From Phorcus lineatus (lineage: Eukaryota; Mollusca; Gastropoda; Trochida; Trochidae), in contig OV121091.1 of NCBI GenBank assembly GCA_921293015.1, positions 8,895,755 to 8,959,754 on the forward strand: a stretch of 64,000 nucleotides of DNA, read 5' to 3'. How positions within the stretch are numbered: position 1 is the stretch's first letter; each line of letters starts with the position of its first letter. Both the position numbers and the translations under genes were made by a program. Shown here one piece after another: positions 1 to 9,189 of this stretch. The notes below the pieces were generated by a model, which saw only the letters and a list, made by a program, of their open reading frames with translations, had not been told where the DNA came from and did no database searches.

Positions 1-1773
1 CAGTGGTCACTTAGTATTATAGTTCCGTTGCATAAGAAGGGAAACATTCACCAAGTAGATAACTATCGTGGTATATCTCTTATGGACATCTGTGTCAAGA
101 TTTGTACTTCAATTTTGAACCAACGTTTAAAAGAGGTTGTGGACGTGCTAGATTTGTACCCTGAATGTCAAGGCGGCTTTCGCAAAGGATACTGTACCAT
201 CGATAATATTTTTACACTCCAGAGTGTCGTACAGAAATATTTGTCTAAAAAGGGTGGTAGATTTTATTGTTTGTTTGTTGATTTCCGTAAGGCTTTTGAT
301 TCAGTAAATAGAGACCTTCTTTGGTTTGTTTTGTTATCAAATAATATTCATGGTTCTATGTTCAATATCATTAGAGATATGTATTCAAAGACAAAGGCTG
401 GTGTTAAATTAAATAATTTAAACGTCTCGGAGTATTTTGATTCTATGAGTGGAGTTAGACAAGGCTGCATCCTAAGTCCTTTATTATTTACGTTATTTGT
501 CAATCAGTTACATACCGAATTATCTACTTCTGGAGAAAGAGGCGTATTTACCGATTCCGAGTTTATGGATCTGTATTTATTACTGTATGCAGACGATTTG
601 TGTTTGTTTGGAGATTCGGTAGCTAGTCTTCAGAGAAAGATCAATGTATTATTTGCCTTTTGTAAAAAGTGGGGTTTGACATTAAATTTTCAGAAAGTAG
701 AGGTTTTAGTTTTCAGAAATGGTGGTACTTTGAGGCGGTATGAATCTTGGTACTTCGGTAATCATAAGTTAAACATTGCTTCATACTATAATTATTTGGG
801 TTTATTGTTTTCAAGTAGACTTTCATGGTCCAAATCAGTACAAAATCTGGTAAATAAAGCGAATAACGCTTTGTCTTCAGTTAAGGTTTTTAGTAGAAGA
901 TTGAAAAATGTTTCTCCAACTATTTTGTTTAAAATCTTTGATGTTCAGATAAAGCCTATCATTTTGTATGCTTCAGAAATATGGGGTTTTCAGAAATGGC
1001 ATGTTATTGAACAGTTTCACATTAGGTTTTGTAAGTTTGTGTTGGGTGTCAGTTATAAATGCTCTAACGCTGCTGTTTTAGCTGAATGTGGTAGAAATTA
1101 TTTCTTTGTTGATACTCTCTTACGTACTGTGAAGTATTGGTTCAAACTTTTACACTATCATAGGGATAGATACCCCAAGCAATGCTATTTTATGTTATAT
1201 AAACTTAACAAAGTTGAAAGAAAAACATGGGTATTCTTTGTAAAAAATATTTTGTTTAATTATGGTTTTGGTTTTGTTTTGGAGGCACAAGGTGTTGGAG
1301 ACGAGGAACGATTTTTAAAAGAAATTCATTTAAGAGTAAGTGACTGCCATAAGCAGCTTATATTTTCTGAAATGCATAAATGTTCTTCTCTTGATGTTTA
1401 TTCAAAAATCAAATTTGTATTTTGTATCGAACCATATTTAACTTTTTTGAAATCCAAAGATGCAAGGCGCAGAATAACAATGTTGCGAATAGGTTCACTT
1501 CCATTATATAAGAATATTGGTAGATTTGATGGAATTCCAAGGCACCAAAGACTCTGCTATATTTGTAATGACAACTTTATAGAAAACGAGTTCCATTTCT
1601 TGTTTGAATGTAGAATTTATAATGATCTGCGCTGTAAATATTTTAAATCTTTACCATATCACATTGACCAGCAATGTTTTGTAAATACTTTAAAATGTAA
1701 TAATCTTTCCACGACCATAATTGTTCCAATTACATTGAGGAAGCATTTTTTACTGCATTCCCAGTACACGTGA
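1..1773 (+). CDS. LINE family A reverse transcriptase ORF, 3' part, uninterrupted
   Basis: Non-LTR retrotransposon polyprotein, open from the first base of the window, so its 5' end lies outside; there is no genuine ATG near the left edge. The reading starts WSLSIIVPLHKKGN, the usual run into the RT domain. RT landmarks, numbered from base 28: FVDFRKAFDSV (catalytic Asp near residue 85), GVRQGCILSPLLF (142-154) and LYADDLCLF (YADD 187-190), so all three catalytic aspartates are kept. The C-terminus has a CCHC zinc-knuckle-like motif, C510-x2-C513-x9-H523-x4-C528. RT would copy the element's own RNA at a nicked chromosomal site. No stop or frameshift occurs over about 590 codons, which suggests a young copy. 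The clade is not certain. Related decayed copies lie at 2045-3760 and 36400-37340. Confidence 0.9.
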   Translation, partial: QWSLSIIVPLHKKGNIHQVDNYRGISLMDICVKICTSILNQRLKEVVDVLDLYPECQGGFRKGYCTIDNIFTLQSVVQKYLSKKGGRFYCLFVDFRKAFDSVNRDLLWFVLLSNNIHGSMFNIIRDMYSKTKAGVKLNNLNVSEYFDSMSGVRQGCILSPLLFTLFVNQLHTELSTSGERGVFTDSEFMDLYLLLYADDLCLFGDSVASLQRKINVLFAFCKKWGLTLNFQKVEVLVFRNGGTLRRYESWYFGNHKLNIASYYNYLGLLFSSRLSWSKSVQNLVNKANNALSSVKVFSRRLKNVSPTILFKIFDVQIKPIILYASEIWGFQKWHVIEQFHIRFCKFVLGVSYKCSNAAVLAECGRNYFFVDTLLRTVKYWFKLLHYHRDRYPKQCYFMLYKLNKVERKTWVFFVKNILFNYGFGFVLEAQGVGDEERFLKEIHLRVSDCHKQLIFSEMHKCSSLDVYSKIKFVFCIEPYLTFLKSKDARRRITMLRIGSLPLYKNIGRFDGIPRHQRLCYICNDNFIENEFHFLFECRIYNDLRCKYFKSLPYHIDQQCFVNTLKCNNLSTTIIVPITLRKHFLLHSQYT

Positions 1774-1868
1774 TTGTAAATTACCACAACTGTATAAATA
1801 CACATATTTGTTTACTCTGTATTGTACGTGGGCCTAAGGCCTTTTACGAAATAAACTTGATTGATTAA
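1774..1868 (+). other. 3' UTR and tail of LINE family A
   Basis: Short AT-rich 3' UTR after the TGA stop. It holds a GGCC-TAA-GGCC type palindrome (about 1830-1842), an AATAAA-like signal, and ends in TTGATTGATT, a short tandem tail of the kind many non-LTR elements use instead of poly(A). The element boundary is placed near 1866; no target duplication can be tested because the 5' end is outside the window. Confidence 0.6.
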
Positions 1869-2044
1869 AATTAAGCTGATACAGTTATTTTTTGGGTATG
1901 ATAAAACTTTCGTCTTACAGAATAATTGATCTGCAACTTTGTTTTGAAAATTCAACCTTATACATTACATTTTCGCAATGCTACGATACCTCAAAGGCAT
2001 TTCAAAGTACATGATATTTGCACTATCATAACCCAGGTATGTGA

Positions 2045-3760
2045 ACAAACTTTTGGTATGCCGCTGTAGATCAAGGTGTTTTGCCACAAGCTTGGTCAGA
2101 TGGTAACATAAAACCTGCATTTAAGAAAAAAGGTGAGCAAACTGACCCAAGTAACTACAGAGGAATTTCAATGGTTAGCTGTATTGGTAAACTTTTTATC
2201 TGCCTCATATCCAAGCGTCTTCAAAATTACTCTGATCAATGTAACTTGATAAGTGAATCATAAGCTGGCTTTCTGAAATCCTATTGAACTTCGGATAACA
2301 TATTTGCTTTTACAGATTTAATAAGTCATTTCAAAACTTGAAAAGAAAGCTCTACTGTGTTTTCATTGATTTTAGTACAGCATTTTACGCTGTTTGGCGA
2401 AGTGGTCCTTGGTTAAAAATGATTAGAAATAACATAAGAGGAATATGCTTCAATAACATGTGTAATAAAGTCAATTCCCTTAATGGTGCAATACTCTCAT
2501 TTTTCACATACGAATTTGGGGTACGACAAGGCAAATGACTATTCCCCTTTTTATTTGCATTGTATCTAACTGACCTTCAGTATTTTTTTAACCAAAAAAA
2601 TTTGTGTGGTTTAAATTCTATGGAATATATGCTTGAAGAACGTTAAATTATTATTACTTTTATGCTGACGATACAGCTGAATAAAGTGAAGATCTTCAAC
2701 ATGATTAGAATATATTCTCAGATTATTGCACACCTACGGAAATTAAAAATGACATTTTAAAAACGAAAGTAGTTATATTTTGAAAAGGTAATTGTATAAA
2801 ACATCCTTTGTTTACTTTTATCAATGATAATATTGTAATTGTTAAAGAATATGTTTACCTGGGCATTTTATTCAGCAGTAATGGTTATTTCTGTAAATGT
2901 TTTAAACGTCTGAATGGTCAAGCCTCTAGATAATATTCTAGATATACCCCTTGATTGTCATTTACAATTATTTGACCAACATGTACAACCACTACGTTTA
3001 TACTCATCAGAAGTATGGGAATTTGAAAGTATGATTAAATTTGTCTTTTGTAAATATATTCTTGTCTACACCAGATTGCATGGTCTATGGTGCGCTTGGT
3101 CTTTATAACCTTAGTATTTGTATCAAAACCAGAAATATTTCATTTTAGTGTAAAATGTTGAAATGCCCTAATAAATTATCATATAAAATGTACCTACTTA
3201 TGTATAATTTACAAAATACAAGCCCTAAATTGAATTGCAATTTGATTATTTAAATTGATGGAATTTGCGGAAAACAGGTTTCTTTCATGAATGGAGATAT
3301 CAAAACTTCAACAGTTCGCATATTTTAAAATCCTTTATCAAACGAGTCCTTTTTCTCAAATGTGGACTGCTTCCCAAAATGATTAATCAAAGGCAAAATA
3401 CACAAAATGTATACAGAAGAACCCAATATGGACCCCTTTATTTTAGAGCTTCCTACCAATCTCCGAATTTAGCTTACCCGCTTCAAAACGTCAAACCATA
3501 AATTACCAATTGAAACTGGTCGGTGGAGTACAATTGATAAAAACAAGGGAATTCGTAAACTTTGCAATATCTCCATCGGTGACGAATTCCATTGCCTTTT
3601 GGTCTGCCCCTTTCTATTCCAATTATGAAGTAAAATACTTACGTTCATATAATTGTAAATATCCTTCAATTGAAAAGTTCATCTTCCTAATGAAAGCCAT
3701 GCATAAACCCCTTTTATTAAAATTGGCTAAATTCATTAAAGAAGGTCTGTGTTGATTTTT
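2045..3760 (+). pseudogene. Decayed LINE family A copy
   Basis: Relic with frameshifts and stops, related to the element at 1-1868. Recognisable pieces in order: PQAWSDGNIKPAFKKKGEQ and NYRGISMVSCIGKLF (2081-2200), CVFIDFSTAF (RT block A, about 2356), FGVRQGK (2514-2535), YADDT (about 2660), a match to the KPIILYASEIWGF segment (2975-3030), and a C-terminal LCNISIGDEFHCLLVCPFL reading (3560-3620) that keeps a CxxxxxxxxHxxxxC remnant. RT function is lost. Boundaries are approximate; 1869-2044 between the two copies shows nothing I can name. Confidence 0.8.
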
Positions 3761-3953
3761 ATTTTTATATAAACAAAACTCTAACAACAAAGAAAATGGT
3801 AAATATGATTTTTATATGATTCTGTGCGACAATGAGGTACTTGAAATATGTTTGATTATCTTGATTCATACGTGGATACAGAAGATATGTTTAATGGTAT
3901 CAAATCTTATATATTTCGGAGTTTTATCATAGAATATTATGGAATATACACAT

Positions 3954-4620
3954 TTAATTAATTTTGCGACGTTCGCTTAGAGATGTAAAACCGGTTTGCA
4001 AATACATTTTCGGATGACTTACTCCTCTAACGGATCCACATATGGTTCTAATGGCATCTAAATTAAGTTTTTTAATAGTAATTCTTGAGTTTGCATAAAT
4101 TGTTCCAGATATAATCACAATAACCAAATATCGGTAAAAGAAATGAACCATATAAAGTATGTTGTGGTTTTTTTTGAAGGCGATATTTAAGACTTTTCAA
4201 GCAGTTAATCTTAGGACTAACCTTAGAAATAATATCATCTGTATGCATTTTCCAGTTACCTTCGCTTTGCAAAGTAAATCCCAGATGTTTATGTGATTCA
4301 ATTGGTACACCATTCAATAAAAGGTCGGGCATAACTGTAACTAGTTTCTTTCTTGAAAACATTATAGATTCTGGGTTGTTTTTTTTTAAGGATTAAAATC
4401 TACCTTCCATTTGCGGGCCCATTTACTAATTAATTCTAAATCATCATTGCTCATATTTGAGGATAAAACAGGATCTTCTATTATCACATATAAGGATTTA
4501 TCATCAGCAAATAGTTGATATTACAGTGAATATCTTCAACAATGACGTTATTATAGACAAAAAAGAGGAAATGTCCTAAAACTGATCCCTGAGGAACCCC
4601 AGCTTCAATTGACTCAATTA
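3954..4620 (-). pseudogene. LINE family B old copy, 3' (RT C-terminal) segment
   Basis: Minus-strand segment of an old family B copy. It reads GVPQGSVLGHFLFF-VYNN, then a FADD-region remnant with stops (about 4480-4520), then ESHKHLGFTLQSEGNWKMH and VSPKINCLKSLKYRL (4160-4300), matching the plus-strand copy at 6334-8053 (NHKHLGVILQSNCSW, VSPMINCLRSFKYRL). The element's 3' end is missing below about 3954. The rest of the same copy continues at 5494-6170 and 8295-8560; later insertions separate the three parts. Confidence 0.8.
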
Positions 4621-4788
4621 GGAGATAAACATACTGTGTTTGGAAATCAGAGGCATATAACGGGAATTATAATAACTCTAAATTTAATTTAAAGTCGAAC
4701 GCGTAGCGTGAGGCTTTAAATGGAAAATTTAGAGCTATTATAATTCCGTTATATGCCTCTGATTTCCAAACACAGTATGTTTATCTCC
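4621..4788. repeat. Large hairpin (inverted repeat, ~65-bp arms)
   Basis: The arm at 4621-4686 (GGAGATAAACATACTGTG...) pairs with its complement at 4722-4788 (...ATGTTTATCTCC), leaving a short spacer that itself contains AACGCGTAGCGTGAGG. Only scattered mismatches are visible. Confidence 0.85.
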
Positions 4789-5493
4789 ATTCTACCATAA
4801 CAACGATTTAAATTTGAACTATATTCTTTCGCGTTTGCTCGATTGTGCTGTGTCATCGATGCCCGTGCACGATTTCCACGGACTGACATTCATACAAAGA
4901 TGACGTACTTTGGAATCTCGAATAACGTTACTTGAATCAAGCCTCGGACATTACCGACAATTTCCAAATGCTTTCAAGGGAGCTCACTCTATTCAGTCCA
5001 CGTTAGTATTTCTCGACCAGCGTCAGCGTTCGGAATAATTTCTGCAATATTTTAATTGTTTAAGTCGGTATTAAGACACTGATGTTTTGAATAAAGTTAT
5101 GAGGTGAGTGCAATTTTAATTTTGATGAATTTTGTGTGATATTTTTTCCGTCTCTGTTTCAAACCATCACCAGCCTAGCCCTAACGCCGGCGCCGTGTTA
5201 TTGAATGCCTGCCTTCATGAACTGTCGGGTTTCGCCGTGTTTGACCGCGTTACGAAGTTGCATACGTTTATTAAATTGGAATTTTATATAATTGTGAAAT
5301 GTTAATCACAATAATGTTATCTTTTGTACAAATGTCCGGCGGACAAGTACTTAGACAATATTGTTGCTAGGCAACTAGTGAATTCTTGCGCGTTAGACGA
5401 AGTAAACAGAAGACTGTATAACCAGATTATACACCCTCTAATTTTTCATAGCAGCCAATCAGAATTGGGTATTTTGCACAGTTATGGTAGAAT
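4621..5493. mobile_element. Fold-back/TIR element inserted in LINE family B
   Basis: An insert of about 870 bp breaks the minus-strand LINE between its HHRTQFTVINGNKSF reading (ending near 5494) and its GVPQGSVLG reading (starting near 4610). It has two parts. The first, 4621-4788, is a near-perfect hairpin with arms of about 65 bp (GGAGATAAACATACTGTG and its complement). The second, 4789-5493, is bounded by an exact 13-bp inverted repeat ATTCTACCATAAC. The interior has GC-richer patches, including an ATGAG|GTGAGTG stretch at 5099-5109 that looks like the end of a short first exon with a splice donor. It encodes no transposase and is probably a non-autonomous DNA element. No clear target duplication is visible. 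Confidence 0.65.
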
Positions 5494-6170
5494 GAATGAT
5501 TTGTTCCCGTTGATTACTGTAAATTGTGTTCTATGATGAAAATAACTTTCAAACCATGATAACAGAGAACCCTGTATTCCATTTGCCCATAACTTGTGCA
5601 AGATTGCCAAACCCTGTCAAATGCTTTACCAATATCACAAAATACAGCACGTACGTCCTTGCCACTATCCATCACCCTCGTCATATAAATGGATTAGTTG
5701 GTAAGATGTAGAATCGCCAATCGTAAATACTGACTGTAATGAAATTTTAGTTTTACTATTTAAGAAGTAATTAGACACATATTTAAAGACACATTTTAGT
5801 AACACAGGTCGGTAATTGATACAATTATGGACATCGTTTTTCTTATATATTGGGACTACAGATGAAAATTTCCAAACATCTGGAAATTGAGACGTTGTTA
5901 GGGAAACTTTGAATAGATTGCTAAGAGGAGTAGACAACTCTTCAGCCAAACATTTTAAGACCCGATTACTCCAGTTGCTTTTGTAACATCAAGCGACAAT
6001 GAAATATCCCTAACTTCAGCACTTTGTAATCTTAAATCATACAGACAGTGATTGTCATCAGCATTTGGACTTATGTAAACAATATCATCAGAATCACTAT
6101 TAATCCTTGCCATATTTACGAAATAATCATTGAATATATCAGCTTTGTCCGTGTCATCTTCATATACAAC
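5494..6170 (-). pseudogene. LINE family B old copy, RT N-terminal segment
   Basis: Minus-strand continuation of the copy at 3954-4620. Reading from 6170 downwards: KADIFNDYFVNMARI, a SLDVTKATG block, LSTPLSNLFKVSLTTSQFPD, VWKFSSVVPIYKKNDVHNC, INYRPV, then AVFCDIGKAFDRVW (RT block A with catalytic Asp, about 5610-5640). A frameshift follows and the frame resumes LLHKLWANGIQGSLLSWFESYF (about 5520-5580). This is the standard order of a LINE RT domain. The copy is inactive through frameshifts and the insertion at 4621-5493. Confidence 0.85.
6161..6170. repeat. Target-site duplication (left) of nested LINE family B
   Basis: CATATACAAC at the left border of the plus-strand LINE is repeated exactly at 8285-8294 on its right border. 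Removing one copy plus the inserted LINE restores an open minus-strand frame (HIKHDEVVYEDDTDKADIF) across the junction, which supports a true target duplication. Confidence 0.85.
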
Positions 6171-6175
6171 ATCTG

Positions 6176-6318
6176 GAAGTTAAAAACCATAAACACCTTG
6201 GTGTTATTCTTCAGAGTAATTGTTCATGGAATAGTCATATTGAAGATATTGTAAATAAAGTAAGCCCAATGATAAACTGCCTCCGAAGTTTTAAATATCG
6301 CCTCTCAAGAAAAACGCT
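6176..6318 (+). repeat. 143-bp exact duplicate of an internal LINE segment
   Basis: Bases 6176-6318 appear identical to 7103-7245, the segment encoding VKNHKHLGVILQSNCSW through YRLSRKT. The extra copy sits at the 5' end of the nested LINE in the same orientation, followed by 15 unrelated bases before the main body. Confidence 0.9.
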
Positions 6319-6333
6319 ACAATACTATTTAAC

Positions 6334-8053
6334 ATGTCTCTTCAAAATTCAGTATTTCCATCCATTTGGAAAGAAGCATCCGTCTTACCCCTTCATAAAA
6401 AGAATAGTGTAAATGAATGTTCAAACTACAGACCAGTTGCCCTAACGAGTTGTTTGTCTAAAGTATTTGAAAAATGCGTCTTCAAATATGTATTCAATTT
6501 CCTTAGAGATAATAATATCCTTACAAACTTGCAATCGGGATTCATGCCAGGCGATTCTACAGCTAACCAGTTGACGTTTATGTACGATTTCATTGCAAAA
6601 GGTCTTGATGAAGGTAAGGAGGTGAGGGCTGTTTTTTGCGACATCAGTAAAGCGTTTGATAGTTTGGCACCGAGGCATAATATCAAAACTTAAAAAATAT
6701 GGCATCGATGGATCTCTTTTGAGCTGGTTTGAAAGTTATTTAGAAAATAGAATACAGAAGGTTGTCGTAGATGGTCTTTGCTCTGATCGTAAAACTATAC
6801 TTGCTGGCGTGCCACAAGGCTCCGTGTTGGGACCACTACTTTTTATAGTTTATATCAACGATATAGTAGATGGTATAGAAAGTCATATTCGTCTATTTGC
6901 AGATGACACATCAATATATGTTATTGTAGACGATCGCGATATTGCCGCGTCTTGTCTTAATGACGACCTGAACCGGATTTCGAGCTGGGCCGAAAAATGG
7001 CAAGTCAACTTTAACCCTAGCAAAACAGAAACTGTAAATTTCTCTCTTAAACTTAAAGGTGACATAATTCCGACTTTGTATATGGATCAAACCCCGATAC
7101 AAGAAGTTAAAAACCATAAACACCTTGGTGTTATTCTTCAGAGTAATTGTTCATGGAATAGTCATATTGAAGATATTGTAAATAAAGTAAGCCCAATGAT
7201 AAACTGCCTCCGAAGTTTTAAATATCGCCTCTCAAGAAAAACGCTCGAAATTATGTACAAATCTTTTGTGACGCCGATCTTTGATTACTGTTGTCACATC
7301 TGGGATAATTGTACGCAAGAACAATCTTATCTTCTCGAACAGTTACACTTAGATGCACTTCGAACTATAAGTGGCGCAGTTCGTGGTACTAGCCATGAAA
7401 AATTATACCGAGAAACCCTGTTTAAACCACTATCTGAAAGAAGGCATAATATCAAATTGACTTATTTCTATAAAATGTATAACAATCTCTCCCCGGATTA
7501 CTTATGCGACCTCGTGCCTAAACCTGTCTCTGACAATAGTCAATATCTTCTAAGGAACAGTTCTAAGTTACAAACTATACCCTGTAGAACCAAAATATAT
7601 GAAAAATCGTTCCTTCCAGATACCATTAAATTGTGGAATTCGTTACCCGACGAAATAACCAATGCTGAAACAATTAGCAAATTCAAATCTCTTTTAACAA
7701 AGTCTGAATCAAAAAATTACCTCGATCTTAATTACGGCAGTCGATTTTGCCAAATTGTACACAGTCGTCTCAAGCTCGGATGCAGTGATCTTAACGCTGA
7801 TAAGGTCAATAGACATATTTCAAGTAATGCCGAATGCGCTTGTGGATATCCCAATGAAAATGTTACCCATTATCTATTTATATGCAAGCTCTATTCGGAT
7901 TCAAGAAATGATGCCTACTTCTATATAAATGGCCACAGCCTCCAAACTGTGTTATATGGAACACCACTTATGAACAAAAAGGAAAATTTAAATATAATAA
8001 AATCCTTACACCAATTTATATGTAAGAGTAAGCGTTTTGAAAAAACAATGTAA
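6334..8053 (+). pseudogene. LINE family B reverse transcriptase, one frameshift
   Basis: Two overlapping frames make one RT. Frame 1 (6334-6693) has FPSIWKEASVLPLHKKNSV, NYRPVALTSC and AVFCDISKAFD (catalytic Asp 103). After GAT at about 6660 a 2-base loss shifts the frame, and the second frame (to 8053) goes on with VWHRGIISKLKKYGIDGSLL, GVPQGSVLGPLLF (51-63 of that frame), FADDTSIYV (FADD 81-84) and a C-terminal CxC-x8-H-x4-C motif (Cys394, Cys396, His405, Cys410). Apart from the frameshift the domain is complete, so this is a fairly young but 5'-truncated and inactive copy. The start at 6334 is only the first ATG after truncation, not a native start. Confidence 0.9.
7103..7245 (+). repeat. 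Source segment of the 143-bp duplicate
   Basis: In-frame part of the nested LINE RT downstream of FADD. It is the probable source of the displaced copy at 6176-6318. Confidence 0.9.
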
Positions 8054-8284
8054 ATTATAAACGAAACATTACCTGTGAAAATAACTGCATGTGTTATGTT
8101 ACTTAGTCTGAATTTGTAGATACTCAATTGATGTAATGATATGCTACGGTGTTCTGATTTTTGTTTCTTGTCTAGTTCGTGTGTACTATATTTATCATCT
8201 TTGTACTGGTGCGGTATTTATATAAGCAAAGCTTTGCTTGTTTACCAAACCAGATTCGTTTCTTGAATAAAAATATGTTTAAAC

Positions 8285-8294
8285 CATATACAAC
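8285..8294. repeat. Target-site duplication (right) of nested LINE family B
   Basis: Exact partner of the 10-mer at 6161-6170. It follows directly on the element's 3' end ...TATGTTTAAAC. Confidence 0.85.
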
Positions 8295-8560
8295 TTCATC
8301 ATGTTTAATGTGCGGAAATATCTTAGTTTTGTTTGTATTCTTAAGGTAGTTTTTGACTTATTCCAGTCAGTAGATGAATTATTTTTCTTTGCATTTATGT
8401 GTATTCTGTTCTTTTTACGCATGAGCTTTCTAATAAATTCTTTCATCCATGGAGCATCATGAGGACGAATGATAACGGTATTGTTTGGGATATTTGAAAA
8501 ACAAAGGTCTTTAAGTACATGTTAATAGTAGCAATATCACATCTGAGCTTCAAAATGTTA
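8295..8560 (-). pseudogene. LINE family B old copy, linker upstream of RT
   Basis: Minus-strand reading CFSNIPNNTVIIRPHDAPWM, KEFIRKLMRKKNRIH and DWNKSKTTLRIQTKLRYFR is the linker that lies between endonuclease and RT in LINEs. It joins in frame to KADIFNDYF at 6170 once the nested plus-strand element is removed. The 5' end fades near 8560; 8561-8980 shows nothing recognisable. Confidence 0.75.
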
Positions 8561-9189
8561 GTTGATATATTCGTTAACTATTGAATTGTTAGTTGGTATA
8601 TTTTATGAATACCGCAGGAAAGTTTGGCCCTGGGGTCCCCAAACTTACAACACTTTAAATCACGAAGTAAGTTTTAAAATATTTTAGTATTTGTTTCAAT
8701 GAACTTAGCTACTAGATAAACACATAAGATAACAGTCTGTTCATAACAACATGAACTTATCAGGCAACAGTATGTATTGTTTTAGCCATACAGGGGTCTG
8801 TAATTGGTGCCCATTCATGGCTGATTGCTGGTTGTCATGAATGACTTTGTGTCAAACTCAGGTCTTCTAACAAGCCAAGCTGTCATATCACCTTATCCAC
8901 CGAGTTCAGTCTAAAATGAATAACGTTGTAGGCTACATTGATATTTTGGCTATACAAGGATTTTGCATGGAATATTTGTTTGGTTTAAACATACTTTCAT
9001 TCATGTAGAATCTGGTTCGGTAAACAAGAAACTCTGCTTATGTGAATGCCTCACCAGCACATGCATCAAATAAATGAATACACAAGAACTAGACACAACA
9101 TATGACAATATAAAGCATAATCAAAATAAGTATGTGTGCAACAAGTGCTTATATACATATTCTTTGCAGTTTGACTTATTTATAATAAC

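Larger units (their letters stand above)
6171..8284 (+). mobile_element. LINE family B, 5'-truncated, nested insertion
   Basis: A plus-strand non-LTR element inserted into an older minus-strand copy of its own family. It begins with a few filler bases and a 143-bp stray copy of an internal segment (6176-6318), then runs from inside the RT domain (6334) to a 3' UTR (8054-8284). The 3' UTR contains GCAAAGCTTTGC, ACCAAACCAGATTC and ends TATGTTTAAAC. The minus-strand copy ending at 8981 has the same 3' end (ACCGAACCAGATTC...GTATGTTTAAACC), which fixes the family terminus. It is flanked by a 10-bp target duplication. Confidence 0.9.
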
